DNA of 29,652 nt from the NCBI RefSeq assembly GCF_000372725.1, contig NW_005200783.1, positions 181,012 to 210,663 of the forward strand, read 5' to 3'. Positions within the stretch are counted from its first letter, which is position 1. Each line of letters starts with the position of its first letter. Positions 8,001 through 16,076 of this stretch are shown here, one piece after another. This stretch comes from Emiliania huxleyi CCMP1516. Taxonomy: Eukaryota > Haptophyta > Isochrysidales > Noelaerhabdaceae. Both the position numbers and the translations under genes were made by a program. The notes under the pieces were generated by a model, which searched no databases, had not been told where the DNA came from, and saw only the letters and a program-made list of their open reading frames with translations.

Positions 8001-9750
8001 CAATGTTTGACGGCTCGAACCCGTGAAGCTTCCCCGTGCGCGGGTTACCCCGCACACGGGTCAGCCTGCCAGCCACGTATCCACGCAAGCGTGGTCCGCG
8101 TGCATGGCATACAGGCGTCCGCCAGACAGCGCAGAGGAGGCGACCGGGGAAGGACTAGCTCAAGGGCAACACAGCGTCACCAGCCGTTGGCGCGCAGAAC
8201 GAGTCTGCGGCCCTCGGTTGGGACGAGTGCGCGACGCGGTTGAACCGCTCAATATGGCCGGCAGCTCGCGCTGCCGGCGGGGTTGGTTGGGGAGAACCGG
8301 CACGGGGAGGGCCGGCCTCCCCGGAGGGGTCGCCCCCTGGAGGGGCCCCAAAGGGCCCCCCGGGGGGGCGGGGGCCCCCGCCCCGAGGGGCGGGGGCGGG
8401 TCCTTCCGTGTCGCTCCCCTCGTCGGGAGTGTCCGTCGGGATGGTGTTGTCCGCCCACTCGGCAGCGTTTGAGCCTCTGTCACCTTGCCTGCCGCGAGCA
8501 GCTAGCTCGTCGACGTAGTCGTTCCATTTGTTGCCGCTGTGACCCGCCACATGCCTCCACGTCACGGTGTGTTTGGCGCGAAGGCGTCGCCAGAGGGAAC
8601 GAAGGCGCTCCGCTAGCTGTCTGTTCGTTTTGGGGGTCACCCTCCCCATCATGCACGCCGCCGCGTACTCGCTGTCGGTCCGCACTACTCCGCGTGAGCC
8701 CGCTCGTTGCGGTGACGAGGACAGGAGAGCCCGGAGGAGCTCGGCTAGGGCGGTTAGTTCCGCCGTGTTGTTGGTATGCCTTCGCGCGCCGAGGTAGGCT
8801 GGGTGCGCCGCCGAAGTGACAACTGGCCCGTAGCCCTCGCTCGCCAGCGACGCGCCCCTATCGCCGATTGCGTCGCCCCCGATGAGTACTGTATAGGCCC
8901 ACCCTGCTTTCCCTAGGTCTTCCGACCCGTCTGTGTATGCCACCCAGTCGGGCGGGCGTCGTTGCGCCTGCTCTGCCAGTTGCTGCTGTGGGCGAAGAAC
9001 GACCCCTGGTGCCTCGACCATTAGTCTCAGCTTGACCCGGCATGCCCCCCCTTCACCCTGAGGCGCTACACAGAGGAGTGCGACTGTGCTCACCGCGCAG
9101 CCGTTTGCCGCCACCCCTCGGACAGATTCGAGCGTCTCGGGGAGCTCGCACCGAGGACCGAGCCTGACTGTTCTTCACCTTCCTAACATAACATAACATT
9201 GTGTGTGTGTGAGCCTGTTTTAGCCGCCTCGTTAGCTCTCCAAGGGTCTCTAATCTGGAAATCGGAGACCTAAATATCAGACACCCGCGGCAGCGTCTAT
9301 CCCGCCGCTTCCAATCCTTCAGGTTCACACCCGCGCGTCGCCCCCGCGCGGCCCTGTACAGACACGAGCAGGCGACGAAGGCGATGTAGTACGGGCCGAC
9401 ACCCGCTCCCGCCACCCGTCTCGCAGCTCTACCTCGCTTGGCGCCGCCGAGTAGCTGTTCGCCGAGGGTGGGGAGGATGCTAGGTTGGGCGTGTGCCAGC
9501 GAGACTGGGTGCCCTCCCACTCCCGTGCCACACGCCAACCTCTCCTGCCCCAGTTAGTACTCGCCCTTGTAGGCGATGCCGGACGTGCGTGCCCCAGTGC
9601 TTCGGGGTCTCGGAGTACCCGCCGTCTCTTACCGCGACGCCTTTTGGCCCGAGACCCTGGCACCAGTAGACCCGCTTCTCGGCTTCCGCTCCCTCGACGA
9701 GTACTCCAACCATAGCCAGCACCCGACCGTACACCTCGGGGTGGGAGCAC
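8000..9750 (-). mobile_element. Non-LTR-type retroelement fragment with RNase H
   Basis: The minus strand carries an RNase H domain (8155-9114) and, upstream of it, two overlapping open frames with stops between them. One of these includes GPYYIAFVACSCLYRAARG (about 9400), the other KRVYWCQGLGPKGVAVRDGG (about 9650); either could be the decayed end of a reverse transcriptase ORF. No reverse transcriptase active-site motif or terminal repeat could be found, so this is a 5'-truncated or degraded copy. A second, more decayed RNase H fragment lies at 1629-3025. The boundaries given are approximate. Confidence 0.55.
8155..9114 (-). CDS. RNase H domain of a retroelement
   Basis: RNase HI-fold domain at about residues 57-208 of the open frame, counted from the Met at 9114. 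The catalytic carboxylates are all present: Asp62 (AYTDGSED), Glu119 (NNTAEL), Asp147 (VRTDSEY) and Asp202 (NDYVDELAARG). His192 (RHVAGHSGNKWN) also fits the family. RNase H degrades the RNA strand of RNA-DNA hybrids during reverse transcription. The N-terminal ~55 residues and the Pro/Gly-rich C-terminal tail (PAPRGGGPRPPGGPFGAPPG) are not recognised. The open frame's Met is probably not a true start: the domain belongs to a larger polyprotein now broken upstream by stops. A cellular RNase H1 is less likely because there is no hybrid-binding domain and the flanks look like element debris. Confidence 0.8.
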   Translation of the reverse strand: MAANGCAVSTVALLCVAPQGEGGACRVKLRLMVEAPGVVLRPQQQLAEQAQRRPPDWVAYTDGSEDLGKAGWAYTVLIGGDAIGDRGASLASEGYGPVVTSAAHPAYLGARRHTNNTAELTALAELLRALLSSSPQRAGSRGVVRTDSEYAAACMMGRVTPKTNRQLAERLRSLWRRLRAKHTVTWRHVAGHSGNKWNDYVDELAARGRQGDRGSNAAEWADNTIPTDTPDEGSDTEGPAPAPRGGGPRPPGGPFGAPPGGDPSGEAGPPRAGSPQPTPPAARAAGHIERFNRVAHSSQPRAADSFCAPTAGDAVLPLS

Positions 9751-10187
9751 ACGAGCGGGTTGAGTGTCTGCTGGCCGCCGCGCTCTCGAAGGCTACGAGC
9801 CTTGCGAGGCAGGCGGCGGCGCAGGGTAAGTGTTTATGTACTGCATCTTTACTAGTGCACTTTAGCGCGAATTTGTGCGGGACGCGGTGCGAACGCGGCC
9901 ATGCATGTACACAGCGAGAAGGGAGGCGGCAGAGAATGCAGAGAGGAGGGAGATAGTGGACCGACGGACGTACGGGCACATGTGTCAGAGCGCGCACGAG
10001 TGGGTGTGCGAGCAATATCGAAAGATGGTGAGGCCCGGCGTGTGGCAAAAAAAAAACGGGCGTTGAGCTCTCCGGCCCTGGATGTGAGGTTACCGACTGC
10101 ACTCCAAGTGCTCCAAGTGCCGTCTGTTTATCTTGGCATCCTCTCGAGGTTCAAAATCCTGCTCGAGCAGGTGGGGACCCGCCTGTC
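9751..10187. other. Intergenic, nothing recognised
   Basis: Contains only short open frames of unremarkable composition and a run of A at 10048-10056. No gene, repeat array or regulatory motif could be supported. Confidence 0.4.
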
Positions 10188-10320
10188 CTCCTCCCCTATC
10201 CCTCGTTTGGCTTGCCTGTTTTCTTTCTTTTCTTTCTTTGAATTCTCCCGCCCGCGATAAAAACGGTATGGTGGGTGGAGGGCTCTAACCGTCCTCCCAT
10301 CCCTCCCTTTGTCTGTTTTC
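10188..10320 (+). repeat. Two tail fragments of the short interspersed family
   Basis: 10188-10241 (CCTCCTCCCCTATCCCTCG then CCTGTTTTCTTTC and a CT tail) and 10289-10320 (CCGTCCTCCCATCCCTCC then TTTGTCTGTTTTC) both match the 3' part of the family 2 copies at 15154-15270 and 10838-10918. Both lack the 5' head. Confidence 0.6.
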
Positions 10321-10719
10321 CTTCGTTTTGCGGCGGCGGCTCGCCGCCGCGTTTCTGAACAATATGACCGGTCCGGGTTCGTCCCGGCGTGCCGCCAGTG
10401 CCGCCTCTTCGCCGAAATTTTCCTCAACCTGTTTGTCGAAGCCTCCAGTCGCAAGAAGAAGACAGTCGCGGCGCCCCCCCCCTCCGCCCTCTCGGCGTTC
10501 GCGGCTCTCGCCCTGCTGCAGAGCATCCGTGCCCATATCTGGCAGCTGTTCGCCGAGCGCCTCTTCAAAGCATGCGAGAATCTCGTCGCTCTGAAAGGCA
10601 GTCTCGAGCACGTCGTCAGCAGCGCGGATGCTCGCCAGCACGGCCCGCCGTCGGTCGCGGTCTCGTCTTAGTTCTGGCAGCGTCGGCGCCGACTTCCTCC
10701 CACGCTGGCCGCGCATCAT
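10321..10719 (-). CDS. Possible exon, unknown protein
   Basis: An acidic, protein-like open frame on the minus strand starting at Met 10719 or 10803 (SIRAADDVLETAFQSDEIL, then EEALGEQLPDMGTDALQQ, then FDKQVEENFGEEAALAAR). Its composition is more natural than the Arg/Pro-rich shadows around it. The C-terminal end would run into a short interspersed repeat tail and the 5' end abuts another repeat copy, so if real it is an exon rather than a complete gene. The plus strand is also open here, so strand assignment is not secure. No domain recognised. Confidence 0.3.
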
Positions 10720-10796
10720 GCTGCGCTTCGCGAGCAATCGCGTAACGGGAGGCTGCCCGGCTTTTTGTGGCTTTTCCCGCCTCCCTAATCCGCTCT

Positions 10797-10950
10797 TCAC
10801 CAATCCTCGCTACCCAACGCGGCCAAAGGATATCCAAAGAAAGAAAGAAAGAAAACAGACAACCGAAGGGAGGGATGAGAGAACGGCACGCCGCCACCAC
10901 ACAGGGATTTTAAGGAGAGGATATCCAAGTCGAGAACCTCGAGATCCTTC
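10797..10950 (-). repeat. Dispersed repeat family 1, copy B (interrupted)
   Basis: Inverted copy of the first ~60 bp of family 1: CACCAATCCTCGCTACCCAA, CGCGGCCAAAGGATATCC, then after an 81-bp interruption GTCGAGAACCTCGAG. It ends about 30 bp before the start codon of the plastid-protein gene. Confidence 0.8.
10838..10918 (-). mobile_element. SINE-like element inserted into family 1, with 10-bp TSD
   Basis: The insert is flanked by GGATATCCAA at 10828-10837 and 10919-10928, a direct duplication where other family 1 copies have a single GGATATCC. On the minus strand it reads TCTCCTTAAAATCCCTGTG, GTGGTGGCGGCGTGCCG, CATCCCTCCC and ends in a (TTTC)n tail. Compared with 15154-15270 it lacks the 5' head. 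A 5' truncation, simple-sequence tail and target duplication are hallmarks of LINE-mobilised elements. Confidence 0.7.
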
Positions 10951-10980
10951 GTCTTTTTTTCTTTTTTTTGTGCAATACAC

Positions 10981-11660
10981 ATGAGACCGAGACTCCTCCT
11001 CATCGCGGCCGCCGTCGCGCCCGCTGCTTCCCTATCGCTGCACACTGCCGCCTTCCTTCTTCCGCGAGCAGCGGTCGCCTCGCCTTCGCTGCGGACGGTC
11101 TCGCTGCGTCCTGCTGCAACGCGAACAGCGCGTGCGCGGCCGCCTAGCGCAACTGCCGAGCCGCTCGCGGCTGCCGCTGCCTTGAGCGCTGCTGAGAGCG
11201 CGAGTGTGCTGGTGGGGGCCGACATGTTTGGAAAGACCTTCCTCGCGGGCATCTCCATCGCCGCCGCCACCCTCGTCACCACCATCTTTGTCGGTCTCTG
11301 ACCCCGTGCGCGGGAGGCGCGGCCTGTGTAGCGGCCCCGACCTTCTCGGAAGCTCCGTAGGGCTGCTCGTGCGCGGAAAGTACGACGAGCTGGAGGCGAG
11401 CTACTTTGAGGCGCAGGACAAGGCGCCACCACCGCCCGCACACTCGCTCCCCTCTCTCCTCTCTCTTGCGTGCCCACCTCTCTCGCGTCGCCTCTCCCTC
11501 ACCCACCCGCAATCTCCGCCGCCCTTACCGCCCCGGCACCTCCCCGCCCGCCCTCTCGCCGCGGCAAGGCGATCGACGACCTCGAGATGAGCACCGCCGT
11601 CGACGCCGAGGTCTCCGACTTCTTTGGCTCGAACCTCAACCCCGAATCGGCGCCTCCCGC
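10981..11660 (+). CDS. Putative plastid-targeted single-pass membrane protein (3+ exons)
   Basis: Exon 1 is 10981-11293, exon 2 11361-11422, and exon 3 starts at 11569. Intron 1 (11294-11360, GT-AG, 67 nt) and intron 2 (11423-11568, GC-AG) both restore frame, giving TTIFVGLLVRGKYDELEAS and FEAQDK-AIDDLEMSTAVD. The N-terminus has a hydrophobic signal segment (MRPRLLLIAAAVAPAASLSL) followed by a Ser/Arg/Ala-rich, acid-poor stretch to about residue 55. This two-part presequence is typical of nuclear-encoded proteins entering a secondary plastid. The mature part has one membrane helix (about residues 82-108, FLAGISIAAATLVTTIFVG) and then a charged, acidic segment with SDFFGSNLNP. The family is unknown to me. 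The 3' end is not resolved; the end given is a minimum. Repeat DNA sits just upstream of the start. Confidence 0.5.
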
Positions 11661-13660
11661 CGAGACTGCGCGCGAGAGATTTTCAACCAAGGAGAGAGTG
11701 GCGACGAGACGCGAGATTGCCCGAGAGATTGGAGGCGCGCTCAGGGCGGGGGGTCGGCGCCGACCGCCTGCGCCGCTGCGGACGCCCGGCTCTTCCTACC
11801 AGCCTTCTCCAACAACCCCGATATCTGTCCTAGGCGCCCCCTGGCGGCGGATCTGCGGGTGGACCTGCAGAGCGGAGCGACGCGCGGAGTGCCCCCGCCG
11901 AGAAGCTCCCGTGACGCGGCACGGGGCGGGCGCCGTCCCCGCGCCTCTCTCTCGCGCGCTTGCCCACGGGCAGACCCGGTGGCGCGTTGTGTCGTCCCTC
12001 CGCGCGGGTGTGCGTGTGTGGCGTGTGCTGTGCCTGCTGGTGTGCTGCCTCTCTCAGTCGGCGCGGCGGCTTTGGCCGGTGCGCGCTGTGACTGTCCCGC
12101 CCCCTTGTGCTACTGCTACTAACTCTCCATGAGAAACAAAGGCGAAAAAAAATGGTTGCCAATGGCGTACTCTAGTAGACTTTCTCTAGCATGGAGAACA
12201 TGCACCACCAACCCGCAGCCCCGCGGCCCTCGAGGCCCCCGTTTACCCCCCGCGCCCCCGGCCGCCCGGGCCCGCCCGTCGTCGGCCCGTCCGCCGCCAC
12301 CGGACCGACGACAGACATACCACCGCTTGAGCGAAAAGGCGGGAGAGAGGTTGGCGGCAGGCGGCCAGCAGCCCGCAGGGTCGGGTGCCCACGCCACAAT
12401 CTAATCTCGCACCGCCTCGGCGGTCAGAGAGGATGGCTCTCGGGGTGGTCTTGCCACGATAGCTCGCCAGAGACGTGTTGCGCGCACATCTGCCCATCCT
12501 CCGTCACAACAGTCGACCAGCCGCGCCCAAGCATCGAGGGCTCCGACCGCTGCAAGCCTGCGAGAGGGCACGCCGCTCAGGCAGGGCGGGAGTGTGCGGC
12601 GACGCGCGTGCCCCGCGATTGTGGGCGGTGTGCGGCGACGCGCGTGCCCCGCGATTGTGGGCGGTGGCGGAGGTGGGGTGGAGTGGAGGTGAAGGCGGAG
12701 GTGGTCAATCGCTCACCGAGCGCCGTCATCGCGCCGAGCAGCTCGGGACTGCAGAAGGAGGCGCGCGCGCGCGTCGCAGACGGCGGGCTGCTTGGCTGCG
12801 GCGTAGGACGTGGCTGCGACCAGCTCTGCAGCGGCACTTTCAGCCACGGCTGCCGGGTTGCACTCGCGGCAAACGGCGTCGGCGGCGGCGCGGCTGGGTG
12901 CCCACTTCGGCTGGGCGCCCACTGCGGCTCTGCGGTCCACGCAACCTCCGTCATCTCGGCGTCATTCGGATCAGAGGCCGTCGAGGAGGCGCACAGCATT
13001 TCGCCGAATGGGCTCTTTGCGAAGCTCACGGCGAAGTCCCGATGAAGTCCAGCGACCTTTTTTTCTTCGAGAACAGGAGGCAGCCCCTCTGGCTCGCCCG
13101 GGCGGCTGTGGGACGGAGGCCCGCCGAGCGAATGCGAGCCGCATCCGCGGCCATGTCTCGCGCAGCGAGCGGCGCGAATCATCAATTCTTCTACCCCCAC
13201 GACAACGCGAATGTGATGACAGGACCATGGGGGGTCCTTGCTCCTTCAGCCACCAAAGCGAGATCACCCGAGAGCAGCTGAGCCTGCCTCTGGCCTCGCC
13301 TCCCTCTCCTTCAGGCATTCGTGGCATCCTATGCGCTATGGGTCGTCCAGAGTATCGACCTCTGGCTTGTCAGCCGCCCCACCGTGCACCGAGGGCACCA
13401 CGAAGTATAGCGATCGCCCGATAGCGGACCGCACAGACGGGCACATTTTGGCTCATGCGCGTGCTCTCCCTTTCAATGAAACACAGCTGGACTTCATCGG
13501 GAAAAGCGCAAAAATCGATCTCTCGTGCGGCTCACCCCCGTCCCCAGACCCCAGACACACAAGCGACTGCAGGGGTGTGTTCTCTCCAACTCAGCGCCAG
13601 CTTCCAGCGCCGCCGGCCCGCCTTCTCGCTTCTGTCAGCGCCGGGGCGATTGTCTGAGAG
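11661..13660. other. No recognised gene
   Basis: The open frames here are long only because of base composition and give Arg/Pro/Ala-rich or compositionally ambiguous proteins on both strands. The minus strand at 13050-12860 (SPFGEMLCASSTASDPNDAE) looks mildly coding but has no domain. There is an exact two-copy tandem repeat of a 36-bp unit at about 12592-12663 (unit begins TGTGCGGCGACGCGCGTGCC). Later exons of the plastid-protein gene may lie at the left edge. Confidence 0.4.
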
Positions 13661-15061
13661 TCAAGAGGATGCGGGCCACGCCTCAACCTGCTTGGGCAGC
13701 AGCTGCCTCGTCAGGTCCTCTCCGTGGCCTAGGCAGCCGGTCTCGCCCTTGCCCCAGGCAAAGACAGCCCCATCGGCGGTGAGGGAGAGGCTGTGGCCCT
13801 CCCCAGCCGACACAGCGATGACGCGCCGCCCAGCAAAGGCCTCGACCTTCTTCGGCAGCAACTGGCCCTGCTGGTCGCCGTGGCCCAACAGGCCATAGCT
13901 TCCCTCGCCCCAGCTCCAGAGGGCGCCCTTGGCAGTGAGGGCGAGGCTGTGTTCGCCTCCAGCCGAGACTGCGATGACGCGCTGGCCAGTGAAGGCCTCG
14001 ATCTTCTTCGGCAGCAGCTGGCGCTGCGTGTCGCCGTGGCCCAGCTTGCCACCGGCCCCACCGCCCCAGCTCCAGACGCTGCCGTTGGCGGTGAGGGTGA
14101 GGCTATGGAAATATCCAGCCGACACAGCGACGACGCGCTGCTCAGCAAAGGCCTCGACCTTCTTTGGCAGCAACTGCTGGTGCTGCTCGTCGCCGTGGCA
14201 TCCACGGCCCCAGCTCCAGACAGAGCCGTCGGCAATGAGGGCCAAGCTGTGCATGCCTCCAGCCGACACGGCGATGACGCGCTGGCCCGCCAAGGCCTCG
14301 ACCATCTTGGGCAGCAGCTGGCGCTGCTCGTCGCCGTGGCCCAATCGGCCGTCGTCTCCAGGGCCCCAGCTCCAGACGGAGCCGTCGGTGGTGAGGGCAA
14401 GGCTGTGCGCAAATCCAGCCGACACAGCGGCGACGCGCCGCCCAGCCAACGCCTCGACCTTCTTAGGCCGCAGCTGGAACTGCTCGTCGCCGTGGCCCAG
14501 CTGGCCAGCGTAGCCACCGCCCCAGCTCCAGACACAACCGTCAGCGGCGAGGGCGAGGCTATGCCGCGCTGCAGCCGACACGCTCACGGCGCGCTCGCCG
14601 CCCAGCGCCGACGGGGGGAGGGTCGGCGTGTTAAGCCGCGTCACGCCCTCGCCGTGCCCGAGCAGGCCTGGCATGTAGGACAGCGCACAGCCGCACGACG
14701 AGAGCCGCCCCTCGCCATCGATGAAGAGGCTGTGCCGTTCGCCTGCCGCCGCCCTCTCCGGCGGGTTGGCCTCGCACAGCAGCGCCGAATAGCACAGCCA
14801 CCGCACGGCGCAGCCCTCGCCCTCTGGCAGCGCCGGCAGCTCGAAGCCGCGCTCTTGCGCCCACAAGCGGATGCCCTCTACCGCTAGCGAGGCGTGGAAG
14901 AGCAGCGAGACGGCCGCGACGCGAGCGATGTCGAGGGGGCTGTGGCAGTGTGAGAGGGCGCGCTCGAGGAGCTCCCTGGGGAGGTCGAGGAGGCGGGCGG
15001 GCGGCGGCGCGTCCGGCGAGGGAGCGGCGGCGGCGGTGGAGGAGCAACTCGGGGATGACAT
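13661..15061 (-). CDS. F-box/RCC1-repeat protein (seven-blade propeller)
   Basis: The start at 15061 (MSSPSCSSTAAAAPSPDA) is preferred over an in-frame Met at 15160. A short F-box-like motif follows at about residues 22-60 (LLDLPRELLERALSHC...ARVAAVSLLFHASL), then seven RCC1-type repeats, each with HSLALTADGSVWSWG, LGHGD, QLLPKKVEA and VIAVSAG elements. Seven repeats match the seven-blade propeller of RCC1/UVR8 proteins. An F-box plus propeller suggests a substrate adaptor of an SCF-type ubiquitin ligase, the propeller being the binding surface; this is inference. The repeats are nearly identical at DNA level, with ~159-bp periodicity. One blade (near 14205) lacks the usual G-x-LGHGD segment and reads GRGCHGDEQ. 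It is intronless, and the ~1.1 kb open frame on the opposite strand is a repeat-driven shadow. Confidence 0.85.
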   Translation of the reverse strand: MSSPSCSSTAAAAPSPDAPPPARLLDLPRELLERALSHCHSPLDIARVAAVSLLFHASLAVEGIRLWAQERGFELPALPEGEGCAVRWLCYSALLCEANPPERAAAGERHSLFIDGEGRLSSCGCALSYMPGLLGHGEGVTRLNTPTLPPSALGGERAVSVSAAARHSLALAADGCVWSWGGGYAGQLGHGDEQFQLRPKKVEALAGRRVAAVSAGFAHSLALTTDGSVWSWGPGDDGRLGHGDEQRQLLPKMVEALAGQRVIAVSAGGMHSLALIADGSVWSWGRGCHGDEQHQQLLPKKVEAFAEQRVVAVSAGYFHSLTLTANGSVWSWGGGAGGKLGHGDTQRQLLPKKIEAFTGQRVIAVSAGGEHSLALTAKGALWSWGEGSYGLLGHGDQQGQLLPKKVEAFAGRRVIAVSAGEGHSLSLTADGAVFAWGKGETGCLGHGEDLTRQLLPKQVEAWPASS

Positions 15062-15153
15062 CGCGAAAAGAATTTTAGATGTGCTAGTGACGGATTTTGA
15101 AAGTTGCAGCGAGAATCGGCGAGAGACTGCGAAGAGAGATAGGAAGAGGCGGA

Positions 15154-15270
15154 CGCCCAAGGGTGGGCGACGGCTAGCGCATCACACCCCTCTCCTTAAA
15201 ATCCCTGTGTGGTGGCGGCGTGCCGTCCTCCCATCCCTCCCTTGCGTTAAGCGTTTTCTTTTCTTTTTTT
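15154..15270 (+). repeat. SINE-like family 2, most complete copy
   Basis: Head CGCCCAAGGGTGGGCGACGG, body TCTCCTTAAAATCCCTGTG and GTGGTGGCGGCGTGCCGTCC, then CATCCCTCCCTT and a T/C-rich tail ending in seven T. It lies just 5' of the F-box/RCC1 gene. The related copies are 6432-6536, 10838-10918 (minus), and the tails at 10188-10320. No clear tRNA-like A and B boxes were seen in the head. Confidence 0.7.
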
Positions 15271-16076
15271 ACGGATTTTGGCCCATCGAGTGCTCTCCCT
15301 CTTGCTCGCCCTCCCGTCGGCGGTCGGATTGGTTGTGCCGGAGCTGCTGAGTCGGCTCGGCCGGCACGAGGGGTGGCGGCAGGCTGCCCCCAAGGCCCCC
15401 CGGGCCGCTGCGGGTTTGGGAGTTATGCTTAGGCACAGCTTCGGCGATGGCAGCCCCTCTCTGGGGTGTTGCATAGGCGGGGAGTCTCCCCCGCTGGTCT
15501 CCTCCTTCCCATTTTTTCTTTTTCTTTTGAGAGCAGGACGCCGGGTTTGTCTTGTATGTGCATGTCGGGCCTGGGTGTGTGTGAGGGGCAGAGGGGCGGG
15601 GGCGTGCGGGGCAGAGGCCCAACGTCGGGCGGCTTGTCGGGGTCCGGAGCATTCGAGGGGGGAACGAGGAGGGGAGAATGGGCGGTCGGCGTCGGAGTAG
15701 CAGGCCGCAGGGCGTACGGGGTAGCCGTCACTTTCCTGCCTCACAAGGGCGGGGCTGTCCCGGAAAGTGAGAGACGCCGGGCAGCGTGGCGCACTACTGA
15801 ACCCTCCCATACGTGTTTGGGCTTCCTCCTTTGCTGTCCCATCTCCTCATCTCTTTCCCGCCTGGGCGGGGCGGTGGGCGGGCGCGCGGTGCGGCGTGGC
15901 GTGTGCGTGTGTGCGACTGCAACGACGGACCGCTCGCAGAGGACCATTGGGTTTGTACAATTAACAACGAAGGCGCTCTCAAAAAAAATAAAAATACGCC
16001 TGATCCGGCAACCAGGGCCACGAGTACGAGGACCCACCGCAGCGCCGCTGAGCCACCACCGCACCACCTCTCTCTC
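15271..16076. other. Intergenic region between divergent RCC1 and RPF2 genes
   Basis: No gene is recognised. This stretch separates the minus-strand F-box/RCC1 gene from the plus-strand RPF2 gene, so it should hold the RPF2 promoter. The only base-composition change is a less GC-rich patch at about 15950-16000 (GTACAATTAACAACGAAGG and an A-run), some 80-130 bp before the RPF2 start codon. Confidence 0.4.

Noticed and set aside
13793..14887. Long plus-strand open frame opposite the F-box/RCC1 gene
   Set aside because: It is open because the RCC1 repeats recur every ~159 bp; its translation is repeated and has no domain, while the minus strand has clear RCC1 motifs.
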